From assembly GCA_016839405.1 (NCBI GenBank), contig JAEOUJ010000120.1:1-10152 (forward strand): 10,152 bases of DNA. Direction: 5' to 3'. The notes under the pieces were generated by a model that was not told the DNA's origin, ran no database searches, and saw nothing but the letters and a program-made list of their open reading frames with translations. Each line of letters begins with the position of its first letter. The stretch's first letter is position 1. Shown piece by piece: positions 1 through 7,417 of this stretch. The stretch is from Candidatus Gerdarchaeota archaeon. GTDB taxonomy: Archaea; Asgardarchaeota; Heimdallarchaeia; JABLTI01. The translations under genes were made by a program, and so were the position numbers.

Positions 1-711
1 TGTATGATCTATTACTACTTTGTTTGGACCTCCAGGTGGTAAACTTGCATCTAGATTCTTTACTGCAGCATTACTAGCAAATCTTACTAGCTCTATTAGT
101 GGATGCTCATCAAGTAGTTCAAATCCTTTTGCTTTACTCCATGCTTCAAAATAAGGAGCAATTTTAGTTTCTCTTGAAGCAACTGCTAGTGCTCCAATTG
201 TTGGTATCATAGTTTTTTGTTCTATTTGAGCTCCTTCGCTATTTATCACAATTCTATCATCAATTATTTCACTATATGATAATGTGTAGCTTTTTACCTC
301 TTCGAATTCTTTGTAAGCTTTTTCTGCTTCCTTTATCATGTTGATTTTATCTGTCACTGAAATGTCTTGTAATGATTTTATTCGTGGTGATATTAGTGAA
401 TCTTTATATGATTTCACATCAGCTAATTTCACTTTTTCTTTCTTTGATGGTGCTGCAACTTTTGCTAAAGAAACTGCTTTTTTAATGGTGTTTTTGAGAT
501 CCTCAAGTTTTGTTGATGTTGTTGAAGCAAAACCCATTGCTCCATCAACTAAAGCCCTTGTAGCAAATCCCATTCGATAACCACTATTTACAGTTAGCTC
601 ACCATCTTGAGATTGATAATTAGCAACATATTTGTTTTGGTAGCGAATGTCAACAAAATCAGCTTTTAAATCCCTGCCAAAATCGATTGCTTTTTTCATT
701 TTATCTATCAT
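1..711 (-). CDS. tldD: TldD-family metallopeptidase, N-terminal part (runs off the window's left edge)
   Basis: I translated this minus-strand frame by hand; it is open for 237 codons and has no stop before position 1, so the C-terminus is missing. Residues 17-26 (ADFVDIRYQN) and 36-65, with G44, G48, VDGAMGFAST and a glycine-rich beta pattern, match the N-terminal domain of TldD/PmbA proteins, which form TldD/TldE-type proteases that process peptides and degrade unfolded chains. The visible end (LPPGGPNKVVIDHT) matches the strand that in TldD comes shortly before the HExxxH zinc motif. The catalytic residues therefore lie outside the window, and TldD versus the motif-lacking PmbA/TldE partner cannot be settled; the N-terminal pattern favours TldD. 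I chose the ATG at 711 because an AAGGAAG Shine-Dalgarno-like stretch lies 5 nt upstream and an in-frame TGA lies further upstream at 736-738. A second ATG at 699 is less likely. It is transcribed divergently from the permease gene at 916. Confidence 0.85.
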   Translation of the reverse strand, partial: MIDKMKKAIDFGRDLKADFVDIRYQNKYVANYQSQDGELTVNSGYRMGFATRALVDGAMGFASTTSTKLEDLKNTIKKAVSLAKVAAPSKKEKVKLADVKSYKDSLISPRIKSLQDISVTDKINMIKEAEKAYKEFEEVKSYTLSYSEIIDDRIVINSEGAQIEQKTMIPTIGALAVASRETKIAPYFEAWSKAKGFELLDEHPLIELVRFASNAAVKNLDASLPPGGPNKVVIDHT

Positions 712-716
712 TGTTA

Positions 717-723
717 CTTCCTT
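717..723 (-). promoter_or_regulatory. Shine-Dalgarno-like site of the TldD-family gene
   Basis: The minus strand reads AAGGAAG here, followed by GTAACA-type spacing to the ATG at 711. It supports that ATG over the in-frame ATG at 699 and the TTG at 726. Confidence 0.5.
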
Positions 724-860
724 CAATAGGATAAGTCAATAAATCATAATTACCCTCTTTATTACTGGTCACAATTATTAATCTTTTCAGATAAATCTGC
801 TCAAAATATGACCAGAATGAATTCTAATTCCTCATAAAATATTTCAACTAATCATAATGC

Positions 861-869
861 TTAATTAAA
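861..869 (+). promoter_or_regulatory. Candidate TATA box of first permease gene
   Basis: TTAATTAAA lies about 50 nt before the ATG at 916. An archaeal TATA element centred here would start transcription near 891 and give a leader of roughly 25 nt. In such AT-rich DNA this is only a candidate; TCTATAGA at 875-882 is an alternative. Confidence 0.3.
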
Positions 870-915
870 CCAATTCTATAGAGAATCATTGTAGGATAAA
901 AAGTACTGGCGATAT

Positions 916-3726
916 ATGATGGTTGGTTTCCAGCAAAGATTGCGTTTGTATTTTAAAATAGTTTTTATGAATAGAAGAACCACCATCTTAATGTTTTTAG
1001 GATTAGGAATAAGTTTAGCCTTAATATCTGAAAGTCTAATGTTTATGTATAGTTTTCAATATGATTCTTTTACTGGGTTTACTAATGGTGTCCCTACTAG
1101 ACAATTTACTGTTACTCTTTCAGCTTTTGATGTAACAGATTATGAAGAGGCATCTATTCCTATTTTAAATGAACAAATGAGTATAGCAATTGAAAATGCT
1201 GAGATTAGCGATCGTGTTAAAAGATTCGATTGGTTTTTATCCCGTGGTTTCGTTATGGTGGCATTATCTTCTTCTAGTTATAATGTTATTATACCTGATT
1301 TCAGTTTAATTGGCATACCTTCGGATTATTTTAGTGTTATATCATCATTACTTAGTAATGGTACTTTACCGCAAAGAATTGACCAAGGTATTGTAGTAGC
1401 TAGACAAGCTGTTTTGGATAATACAAATTTAAGTAAGTTAGGAATGTTTTCTATTTATACTCCTATCTTTGGCTTAACATACCAAGAAGTTGTTGATTTA
1501 GGCATTCCAGCGGGAGGTATTCGATTCAATTCTTCCGGTTATATGTCATATGAAAAATTCAGTAATGTAATCGGTCCATCTGAAAATGATTTTCAAGCAA
1601 TGACTGAATTATTCCCTGAACAATTTATTCTCACAAGCTATAATAATTTAGCTCATCTAGCTTCTAAAGTTGAATACAATACAGGTTATGTAAGTCCCAC
1701 TGGTAGAATTCAATTTGATCTAGCAAAAATTGATGCTTTTAATATAAATCAAGAAATTTCTCAACTTACAAGATTTAGTCAAGAAATAAGCAGAGAACTG
1801 GAAAATGTTGGTTTTGATCCAATAGTTTACACTACGTTGATAGATTTACTTAATGACTTCAACCAAGAATTTGTTATCTTCCAATTATTTGGTCTGTTGT
1901 TTATTACACCAATTATTGGTATGGCATTTTTCTTAACAAATTATTCAGCTAATTTAATGAAAAGACGACAAAAACGTCAAATTTCAAGCATGCTTCAAAG
2001 AGGATCATCACAGAAAGAAGTAATGTTTGTTTTATTAATGCAAGTAGTAGAATTAACTATAACCGCATTATTAATAGCTTTAATATTAGGTTATGGTTTT
2101 ACTTGGTTGAATCTTAGAAGCACTGGTTTCTTGAATTTTGCAGGAACAAGTATGTTTCCGACAATTAATATGATAATTTTTTATGTAATAATAACTGCTG
2201 GTTTTGTTTTGTCTGTTATTATTAATGCCAAAAATGTTTGGGAAATGAGTCAAATAACTACTCAAGAAGCTTATACTGAACACCAAGAAGAAAAATCTGT
2301 TTGGCATAAATTATATCTTGATGTAGCATTAATTGGTATTGGAATTGTTTTATGGGTGATAGTAAAGTCTCAATTATCTGGTACATCTGCCTATGCTTTT
2401 GCATATGGTTTTGGAACATCTGCACCAGTCTTACTTGTTATTGGTGCAATATTATTTACAACAAGAATTTATCCAATAATAATTGATTTTATTTCGAATA
2501 AATCATGGCAAGGTAAAAAATTTGGTCTGTTAGCTATTGCTACAAAACGAAGTGCAAGACGTAAAAGCGATGTAACAAAATCATTAGTTTTGATTACTTT
2601 AACCTTCACATTGATATTTTCATCAGTAGTAACAATTGAATCCTATAGAAGTTATGATACTGAAATAGCTTATTATCAACTCGGTTCTGATATTTTAGTA
2701 AGAGGTGTAAATGTTCAAAGAAATACTACTAAAGACACAGTTTTAACCATCGAAGGAGTAGAGTCTGCGACTTATCTAAAAATCACTAGTCAAATAATAA
2801 CTTTTGGTCCAGTAACATACTCTTATTTAGCTATAGGCATTGATCCAGAAGAATTTATTAAAACAGCTTATATGGAAAAACAATATCTGAGAGGAAGTAC
2901 ACCTGAGGAATTCTTTGGTGCAATAGTAGATAATAATGATGTTGTTATGCAAAGTGATCAATTGGATTTAATTGCTTCATATCAAGGTGATCAATTGTCT
3001 ATTATTTATGAGAAATATCTTTATGGTTATGTAAATCGCACTTTGGATATAGTTGGCATCTATAAATACTTTCCAAGATTTTTTGTTGATTTTCCAGAAG
3101 AAGATGCTCCTGTTTTTAGATTTTCTATTGTTGGTAATTATAATAATACCGAAGAATTCGCCTATGCTCCTTATAGTGTTGGTGGAGATTTAATTGTTAA
3201 AGTTCAAGATGGTTATGATATAGATGATGTAGCTGATGAAATTGAATTAAGATTAGGCAGATCTGTTGATAGCGTTTCTGATTTAAAAGGTGTTTCAGAA
3301 GGTAGTTTGCGAAATACAATGTTATATGGTTCACTAAATGCTTCATTTTTATCTTCTATAGTAATTATAATATCAGCAGTAATTTTCATGATTCTAGTTC
3401 AAGCCTTTGAAAATGAACGTGAAGTTATAACCATGAAAATACTTGGAATGGCTCCAAGGCAATTATTTAGTATTTTTCTATTAGAATCTTTAATAGTCGT
3501 GATTTTCGGAGCTATAATAGGTATAGGAACAGGAATATTAACTGCTAATATGTTCACAGAAATATTAACATATGAAAATATTATTCCTCCAACAGAAATG
3601 GTTTTCCCTGCAATACCTTTACTCCTAGCATCACTTTTACTCTTTGCTTCCGCAATAGCTGCAGCAGCATTAACAGCATTCTTAGTCTTTCGAAAAGACA
3701 CCATTGAAGCTGTTAAACAAATTTAA
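916..3726 (+). CDS. Large ten-TM FtsX-domain permease (first of a tandem pair)
   Basis: The 936-residue protein has TM1 at about 24-46, extracytoplasmic domain 1 at about 47-315, a first FtsX domain with TMs near 318-344, 371-396 and 412-437, two linker TMs near 466-484 and 500-524, TM7 near 555-574, extracytoplasmic domain 2 at about 575-805, and a second FtsX domain with TMs near 809-830, 850-880 and 897-924. Both FtsX domains keep the cytoplasmic coupling motif after their first helix: KRRQKRQISSMLQRGSS near 349-365 and ENEREVITMKILGMAPRQL near 832-850. This layout matches 10-TM type VII ABC permeases such as YbbP and BceB, which move lipophilic or peptide substrates or transmit force across the envelope. 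Substrate unknown. The ATG at 919 is equally possible: the downstream paralog's Met1 aligns with Val3 here. No ATPase gene is adjacent. The ATG has no clear Shine-Dalgarno sequence. Confidence 0.85.
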   Translation: MMVGFQQRLRLYFKIVFMNRRTTILMFLGLGISLALISESLMFMYSFQYDSFTGFTNGVPTRQFTVTLSAFDVTDYEEASIPILNEQMSIAIENAEISDRVKRFDWFLSRGFVMVALSSSSYNVIIPDFSLIGIPSDYFSVISSLLSNGTLPQRIDQGIVVARQAVLDNTNLSKLGMFSIYTPIFGLTYQEVVDLGIPAGGIRFNSSGYMSYEKFSNVIGPSENDFQAMTELFPEQFILTSYNNLAHLASKVEYNTGYVSPTGRIQFDLAKIDAFNINQEISQLTRFSQEISRELENVGFDPIVYTTLIDLLNDFNQEFVIFQLFGLLFITPIIGMAFFLTNYSANLMKRRQKRQISSMLQRGSSQKEVMFVLLMQVVELTITALLIALILGYGFTWLNLRSTGFLNFAGTSMFPTINMIIFYVIITAGFVLSVIINAKNVWEMSQITTQEAYTEHQEEKSVWHKLYLDVALIGIGIVLWVIVKSQLSGTSAYAFAYGFGTSAPVLLVIGAILFTTRIYPIIIDFISNKSWQGKKFGLLAIATKRSARRKSDVTKSLVLITLTFTLIFSSVVTIESYRSYDTEIAYYQLGSDILVRGVNVQRNTTKDTVLTIEGVESATYLKITSQIITFGPVTYSYLAIGIDPEEFIKTAYMEKQYLRGSTPEEFFGAIVDNNDVVMQSDQLDLIASYQGDQLSIIYEKYLYGYVNRTLDIVGIYKYFPRFFVDFPEEDAPVFRFSIVGNYNNTEEFAYAPYSVGGDLIVKVQDGYDIDDVADEIELRLGRSVDSVSDLKGVSEGSLRNTMLYGSLNASFLSSIVIIISAVIFMILVQAFENEREVITMKILGMAPRQLFSIFLLESLIVVIFGAIIGIGTGILTANMFTEILTYENIIPPTEMVFPAIPLLLASLLLFASAIAAAALTAFLVFRKDTIEAVKQI

Positions 3727-3743
3727 ATAATACTCTAAACTCA

Positions 3744-3780
3744 TTTTTTGGAGATTATTTTCTTACTGAAATTACAGTAA
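3744..3780 (+). terminator. Possible transcription terminator after first permease
   Basis: A T6 run (3744-3749) lies 17 nt after the stop codon. It is followed by a 6-bp stem, TTACTG (3763-3768) with CAGTAA (3775-3780) around a 6-nt loop. The T-run fits archaeal oligo-T termination; the stem is weak. If real, it would make the two permeases separate or attenuated transcripts. Confidence 0.3.
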
Positions 3781-3843
3781 AATTCTTATTTGAGTGTCCC
3801 TAAAATTAAAGCAAAATTATAATTATCTAACAAGCAGTAATAA

Positions 3844-3852
3844 TTTAAAATA
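3844..3852 (+). promoter_or_regulatory. Candidate TATA box of second permease gene
   Basis: TTTAAAATA is centred about 46 nt before the ATG at 3894, which predicts a start near 3875 and a short leader containing GGTG (3880-3883), a partial Shine-Dalgarno 10 nt before the ATG. A second box, TATAAAATA at 3868-3876, sits rather close to the ATG and would give a nearly leaderless transcript. The choice between them is uncertain. Confidence 0.3.
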
Positions 3853-3893
3853 GAAACAAATTATCTGTATAAAATATTTGGTGTATAATACAA

Positions 3894-6722
3894 ATGAAAA
3901 TCTTTGAAAGAACTAAATTTTATTATAATATGATACTTCTTAATAGACGTAATACACTAATTATGTTTTTAGGCCTAGGAATTAGTTTAGCAATGATCTC
4001 TGAAGGTCTAATTTTTATGTATAGCTTTCAATATAATGCTTTTATAGAGTTTAATAAGGAAATACCAACAGAACAATTAACTGTTAACATAAATGCAATT
4101 GACGTTACAGAAGATTTAGAAACGTTCTTCCCGTTATTTCATAATATTACTAATAGAGCAATTGAAAATGCAGAATTAAATGAAAGAATACTGCGCACTG
4201 ATTGGTTTGGTGCAAAGAGAACAATGCTTTATATAGATAGTAAAAGCAATCCTGGAAAGGGGCAATTAATACCAAATAGCAATATGTATAGTTTACCTCC
4301 AGATTATTTTAGCGCTTTCGAAGATATTTTATACAATGGAACTTTACCACATAAAGAAAATGAAGTAGTTGCAGTAATATCAAGGCAATTAGTTGAAGAA
4401 TCAAATTTAACAAGATTGGGTATATTTCCTGTTTATGTGCCTGTATTTACTTTGACTGAAGATATTTATTATGCAGTTGAGCTTGGAATACCTGCTGCTG
4501 GAAATCATGTTAATGTTACAGGCGTAATTTTAGCTGAAGATTTTGAGAATTATAAAGGTCAGCTTGAACAAGATATGAAAGCTTTAGATGATTATTTTAC
4601 TGATAATTTTTTGATTACTAGATATACTAATGTAATGAAATATGTAAATAGCCTTGAGAATCCAATAGCAAATCCTGGTTTTCTTGCTTTCATTTGTCGT
4701 TTTTCCTTTGATGTATCAAAAATCGATGCTTTCAATATAGAAGGTGAAATTAAAAAATTAAATCGTATGGGTCAAGAGATTTCTAGAGAATTTGCTAAAG
4801 AAGGTTATGATATTACAGTCTATCTTGATTTAGTTGATGATTTACGTGATTTTAGAGAGGAATTTATTATATTTCAATTGTTTGGTGTACTATTTACTAC
4901 CCCAATTATAGGCATGGCATTATCTCTTACAAACTACTCAACTAATCTAATGAAAAAAAGACAAAAACGTCAAGTTTCAAGTATGCTTCAAAGAGGATCT
5001 TCACGAAAAGAAATACTCTCTTTACTAATAATGCAAGTTGTTGAATTTACTATAATGGCTTTGTTAATTTGCGTCATTATTGGCTATCCTTTTGCTTCTT
5101 TAATGTTGAAAAGTTCTGGATTTCTGAATTTCTCTGGTGCTAGCATTTTTCCAGCGATAAATATGATAATATTTTATATCATTATTGCTGCGACTCTGAT
5201 TTTTTCAATTTTAATTAATGCAAGAAATGTATGGGATATGGCTAATATAACAACAGATGAAGCATATGGAGTAGTAAGAGAAAAAACTCCTACATGGCAA
5301 AAAACATTCATTGATATTTTTCTCATAATTATAGGTGTAGTACTCTGGTTAATTGTCCGTTTACAATTAAAAGATACCTCAGCTTATTCATTTGCATATG
5401 GATTTGGAACAACTGCGCCAATTTGTTTAATCTTAGGAAGTATTTTATTAATTACTAGATTATACCCGCACTTTATTTCAATATTAGGCAAAATTGGTTG
5501 GAATAGAGCTAAATTAGGTATTTTAGGATTATCTGCTAAAAGAAGTATTAGAAGAAGAAGTTCTGTTATACGTTCATTAGTTCTAGTTTCCATTACATTT
5601 ACATTAATTATTTCTTCAATAACTACTATAACTTCTTATCAAGAATTTGATAAGGAACAAGCATATTATGATTTAGGAGCAGATATTTTAATAAGAAATG
5701 TGAAGGTTGAAAATGATATTATAAAAGATCGTGTTTTGGCTATAGAAGGTGTAGCTGCTGGTACTTATCTCAAATATACTAGTCAAATAACAACTTTTGG
5801 AGCTACCACTTATTCCTATATAGTTCTAGGTATAAATCCTGAGGAATTTATTGAAGTAGCGTTTATGGAAGAAACTTACCTGGAAAGCCCAAATGATAAA
5901 GTGGAATTCTTTACAAAACTTAATAACAATTTATCTGTTGCAATGCAAAAAGACCAGATGGATATAATTGGATTAAGCATAAATGATGATTTTAAATTAA
6001 CAATAGATAAATATATTGCTGGAGTAACGAATTATACTGTTAACATAGCAAGTGTTTATAATTATTTTCCACGTTTCTTTGTTGAATATCCAAATCCTTT
6101 TGAACAAATATACAGATTTAGTTTAATTGGGAATTATAATCTAACTGAAACACTATCATATAGTAAATTTAGTGTTGGAGGAGATATGTTAGTAAAAGTG
6201 GCTCCGGGATATAAGATTTCAGAAGTAGCTGATGCAATAGAAATTGAACTCGGGAGATCCGTAGAAAATGTCGAATCTAAAATGAGTGCTTTTGAAGGCA
6301 GCTTACGAAATACAATGCTTTATGGTTCACTTAATACATTGTTTCTATCATCAATGATTATTACAATTGCTGCAATTTCTTTAATGATATTTATACAATC
6401 AATAGAAAATGAAATGGAAGTAATTATGTTAAAAACACTGGGGATGTCTCCAAGACAACTATTTTCAATGTTTACAATAGAAGCTTTAACACTAGTAATC
6501 TTTGGTTCATTACTTGGTTTTTGTGTTGGCTTATTTTCAGCGAGAATGTTTCTTGAAATATTAACATTAGAAAATGTTTTACCACCTGAAAGATTGATCT
6601 ATCCATTTGCACAAATTGCTTTGGCTTTTGGATTATTGTTTATAACAGCAATTTCATCAGCTGCATTAACATCTTGGATCATATTTAGAAAAGATACAAT
6701 AAAAGGTATTAAACAAATTTAA
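3894..6722 (+). CDS. Large ten-TM FtsX-domain permease (second of a tandem pair)
   Basis: This 942-residue protein is a full-length paralog of the upstream permease and aligns from its first residue to the shared ending FRKDTI..(V/I)KQI. It has TM1 near 23-45, extracytoplasmic domain 1 near 46-320, FtsX domain 1 with TMs near 324-350, 376-402 and 417-442, linker TMs near 471-489 and 505-527, TM7 near 560-579, extracytoplasmic domain 2 near 580-811, and FtsX domain 2 with TMs near 815-836, 856-886 and 903-930. The coupling loop KKRQKRQVSSMLQRGSS (354-370) is almost unchanged from the paralog, as are EGSLRNTMLYGSLN, NYFPRFFV and SVGGD. The ectodomains diverge more, for example at residues 115-135 and around 255-270, where this copy has a lone Cys (FICRF). 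The role is likely the same as the paralog's, with different external specificity. It is 167 nt downstream on the same strand, with its own possible promoter. Confidence 0.85.
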   Translation: MKIFERTKFYYNMILLNRRNTLIMFLGLGISLAMISEGLIFMYSFQYNAFIEFNKEIPTEQLTVNINAIDVTEDLETFFPLFHNITNRAIENAELNERILRTDWFGAKRTMLYIDSKSNPGKGQLIPNSNMYSLPPDYFSAFEDILYNGTLPHKENEVVAVISRQLVEESNLTRLGIFPVYVPVFTLTEDIYYAVELGIPAAGNHVNVTGVILAEDFENYKGQLEQDMKALDDYFTDNFLITRYTNVMKYVNSLENPIANPGFLAFICRFSFDVSKIDAFNIEGEIKKLNRMGQEISREFAKEGYDITVYLDLVDDLRDFREEFIIFQLFGVLFTTPIIGMALSLTNYSTNLMKKRQKRQVSSMLQRGSSRKEILSLLIMQVVEFTIMALLICVIIGYPFASLMLKSSGFLNFSGASIFPAINMIIFYIIIAATLIFSILINARNVWDMANITTDEAYGVVREKTPTWQKTFIDIFLIIIGVVLWLIVRLQLKDTSAYSFAYGFGTTAPICLILGSILLITRLYPHFISILGKIGWNRAKLGILGLSAKRSIRRRSSVIRSLVLVSITFTLIISSITTITSYQEFDKEQAYYDLGADILIRNVKVENDIIKDRVLAIEGVAAGTYLKYTSQITTFGATTYSYIVLGINPEEFIEVAFMEETYLESPNDKVEFFTKLNNNLSVAMQKDQMDIIGLSINDDFKLTIDKYIAGVTNYTVNIASVYNYFPRFFVEYPNPFEQIYRFSLIGNYNLTETLSYSKFSVGGDMLVKVAPGYKISEVADAIEIELGRSVENVESKMSAFEGSLRNTMLYGSLNTLFLSSMIITIAAISLMIFIQSIENEMEVIMLKTLGMSPRQLFSMFTIEALTLVIFGSLLGFCVGLFSARMFLEILTLENVLPPERLIYPFAQIALAFGLLFITAISSAALTSWIIFRKDTIKGIKQI

Positions 6723-6744
6723 TAATTTTGCTTTTTATCACCAA

Positions 6745-6753
6745 TTTTTTTTT
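6745..6753 (+). terminator. Oligo-T terminator after second permease
   Basis: An uninterrupted T9 run lies 22 nt after the permease stop codon, with no strong stem in front of it. This fits the stem-independent poly-U termination known in archaea. Confidence 0.45.
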
Positions 6754-6769
6754 AATTAATTTATCAAAA

Positions 6770-6783
6770 AATATTATAATATT
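6770..6783 (+). promoter_or_regulatory. Palindromic AT box, candidate TATA element of nitroreductase gene
   Basis: AATATTATAATATT is a perfect 14-bp palindrome centred about 38 nt before the ATG at 6815. As a TATA box it predicts a start near 6803 and a leader of about 12 nt. Being pure A/T, it may be palindromic by chance. Confidence 0.35.
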
Positions 6784-6814
6784 CTAAAAGCAATTAGAAC
6801 CTTAAGTGGAGAAT

Positions 6815-7375
6815 ATGAGTTTAGATGAAATTATTCAAAAGAGAAGAGCTTTTAGGGCATTAAAGAAAACTGAAATAACTGAAGAATTGATAAGCACTCT
6901 TGCTTTAAATGCACAATTAGCACCATCATGTTTTAATTATCAACCATGGAGATTTGTTTTCATATATGAAAAAGAAATGTTATCAATGATGTTTGAAACG
7001 CTTTCAGAAGGAAATAAATGGGCTCATAAAGCTTCAATGATAATAGCTGTTTTTAGTAAAAAAGAATTAGATTGCACTCCAGGAAAGACTAGAGAATATT
7101 ATTTATTAGATACAGGAATGGCAACAGCCTTAATGATCCTTAAAGGTACTGAATTAGGATTAGTAATGCACCCAATAGCAGGTTATAATCATAACAAAGT
7201 AAAAGAAGTTCTAGAAATACCAAAAGATATGACTGTTATAACACTAATAATCGTTGGCAAACATTCAAGCGATTATAGTTTCCTATCAGAAAAGCAAATA
7301 GCTAGTGAATCAAAAAGACCCATAAGAAAAGAAATCAATGAATTTGTCTACCTAAATAAATATAGCTCAAAATAA
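6815..7375 (+). CDS. Nitroreductase-family FMN-dependent oxidoreductase
   Basis: The 186-residue protein shows the nitroreductase fold signature: an N-terminal phosphate-contacting arginine cluster KRRAFRAL (9-16, family RRSxRxF), LAPSCFNYQPWRFVFI (35-50, family APSxxNxQPW, FMN and dimer contacts), the helix MATALMILKGTELGLV (102-117) leading to the Gly-rich turn PIAGY, then LEIPKDMTVITLIIVGK (133-149) and the C-terminal basic KRPIRKEINEFV (168-178) that swaps onto the partner subunit. Family members are cytosolic homodimers with FMN that use NAD(P)H to reduce nitro compounds, quinones or flavins; the true substrate is unknown. I prefer the ATG at 6815 because MSLDEIIQKRR gives the usual distance to the RR motif. 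A GTG at 6806 would add three residues (MEN). GGAG sits only 3 nt before the ATG. It follows an oligo-T run and has its own AT box, so it is probably not in an operon with the permeases. Confidence 0.85.
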   Translation: MSLDEIIQKRRAFRALKKTEITEELISTLALNAQLAPSCFNYQPWRFVFIYEKEMLSMMFETLSEGNKWAHKASMIIAVFSKKELDCTPGKTREYYLLDTGMATALMILKGTELGLVMHPIAGYNHNKVKEVLEIPKDMTVITLIIVGKHSSDYSFLSEKQIASESKRPIRKEINEFVYLNKYSSK

Positions 7376-7395
7376 TATTCAAAAGAATAAAAAAA
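7376..7395. terminator. Hairpin and A/T runs between convergent genes
   Basis: Directly after the nitroreductase stop codon is a 5-bp stem with a 4-nt loop (TATTC, AAAA, GAATA, 7376-7389), overlapping A7 at 7389-7395. On the minus strand the A7 reads as T7 and can end the convergent zinc-ribbon gene. The stem itself is weak. Confidence 0.35.
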
Positions 7396-7401
7396 GCTCA
7401 A

Positions 7402-7417
7402 ATGTTTGATTAAACAT
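7402..7417 (-). terminator. Stem-loop over the stop codon of the zinc-ribbon membrane protein gene
   Basis: ATGTTT (7402-7407) and AAACAT (7412-7417) form a 6-bp perfect stem with a 4-nt loop that spans the TAA stop at 7410-7412. On the minus strand it is followed 6 nt later by T7 (7395-7389), which is the layout of a hairpin-plus-U terminator. Confidence 0.35.

Larger units (their letters stand above)
712..915. other. Divergent intergenic region between TldD-family gene and first permease
   Basis: This 204-bp gap must carry the promoters of both flanking, divergently transcribed genes. It holds a 7-bp perfect inverted repeat with four G/C pairs (CTGGTCA at 765-771, TGACCAG at 809-815), a TATA-like TTAATTAAA at 861-869, an 8-bp palindrome TCTATAGA at 875-882, and two TTTCAR hexamers (785-790 and 842-847) like those enriched in the 8697-8968 region. 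I see no small ORF or RNA gene in it. Confidence 0.5.

Noticed and set aside
338..580. Plus-strand open frame of 80 codons
   Set aside because: It lies wholly inside the minus-strand TldD-family gene, which has clear family motifs; this frame has no recognisable features or upstream signals.
2086..2307. Minus-strand open frame inside the first permease
   Set aside because: Antisense shadow of a well-supported membrane protein gene; its composition is low-complexity and resembles no family.
3399..3704. Minus-strand open frame of 101 codons at the end of the first permease
   Set aside because: Antisense to the conserved second FtsX domain; the Ala/Ile/Ser-rich product is what reverse-translated TM helices give.
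3727..3893. Possible small RNA or riboswitch between the two permeases
   Set aside because: Only weak 5-6 bp stems are present and there is no conserved-looking GC-rich fold; the stretch is explained by a terminator and a promoter.
5384..5593. Minus-strand open frame inside the second permease
   Set aside because: Antisense shadow of TM-coding sequence, with no start signal and no family resemblance.
7364..7402. Direct repeat AGCTCAAA at 7364-7371 and 7395-7402
   Set aside because: Eight bases in AT-rich DNA, one copy inside the nitroreductase coding sequence; no sign of an attachment site or mobile element nearby.
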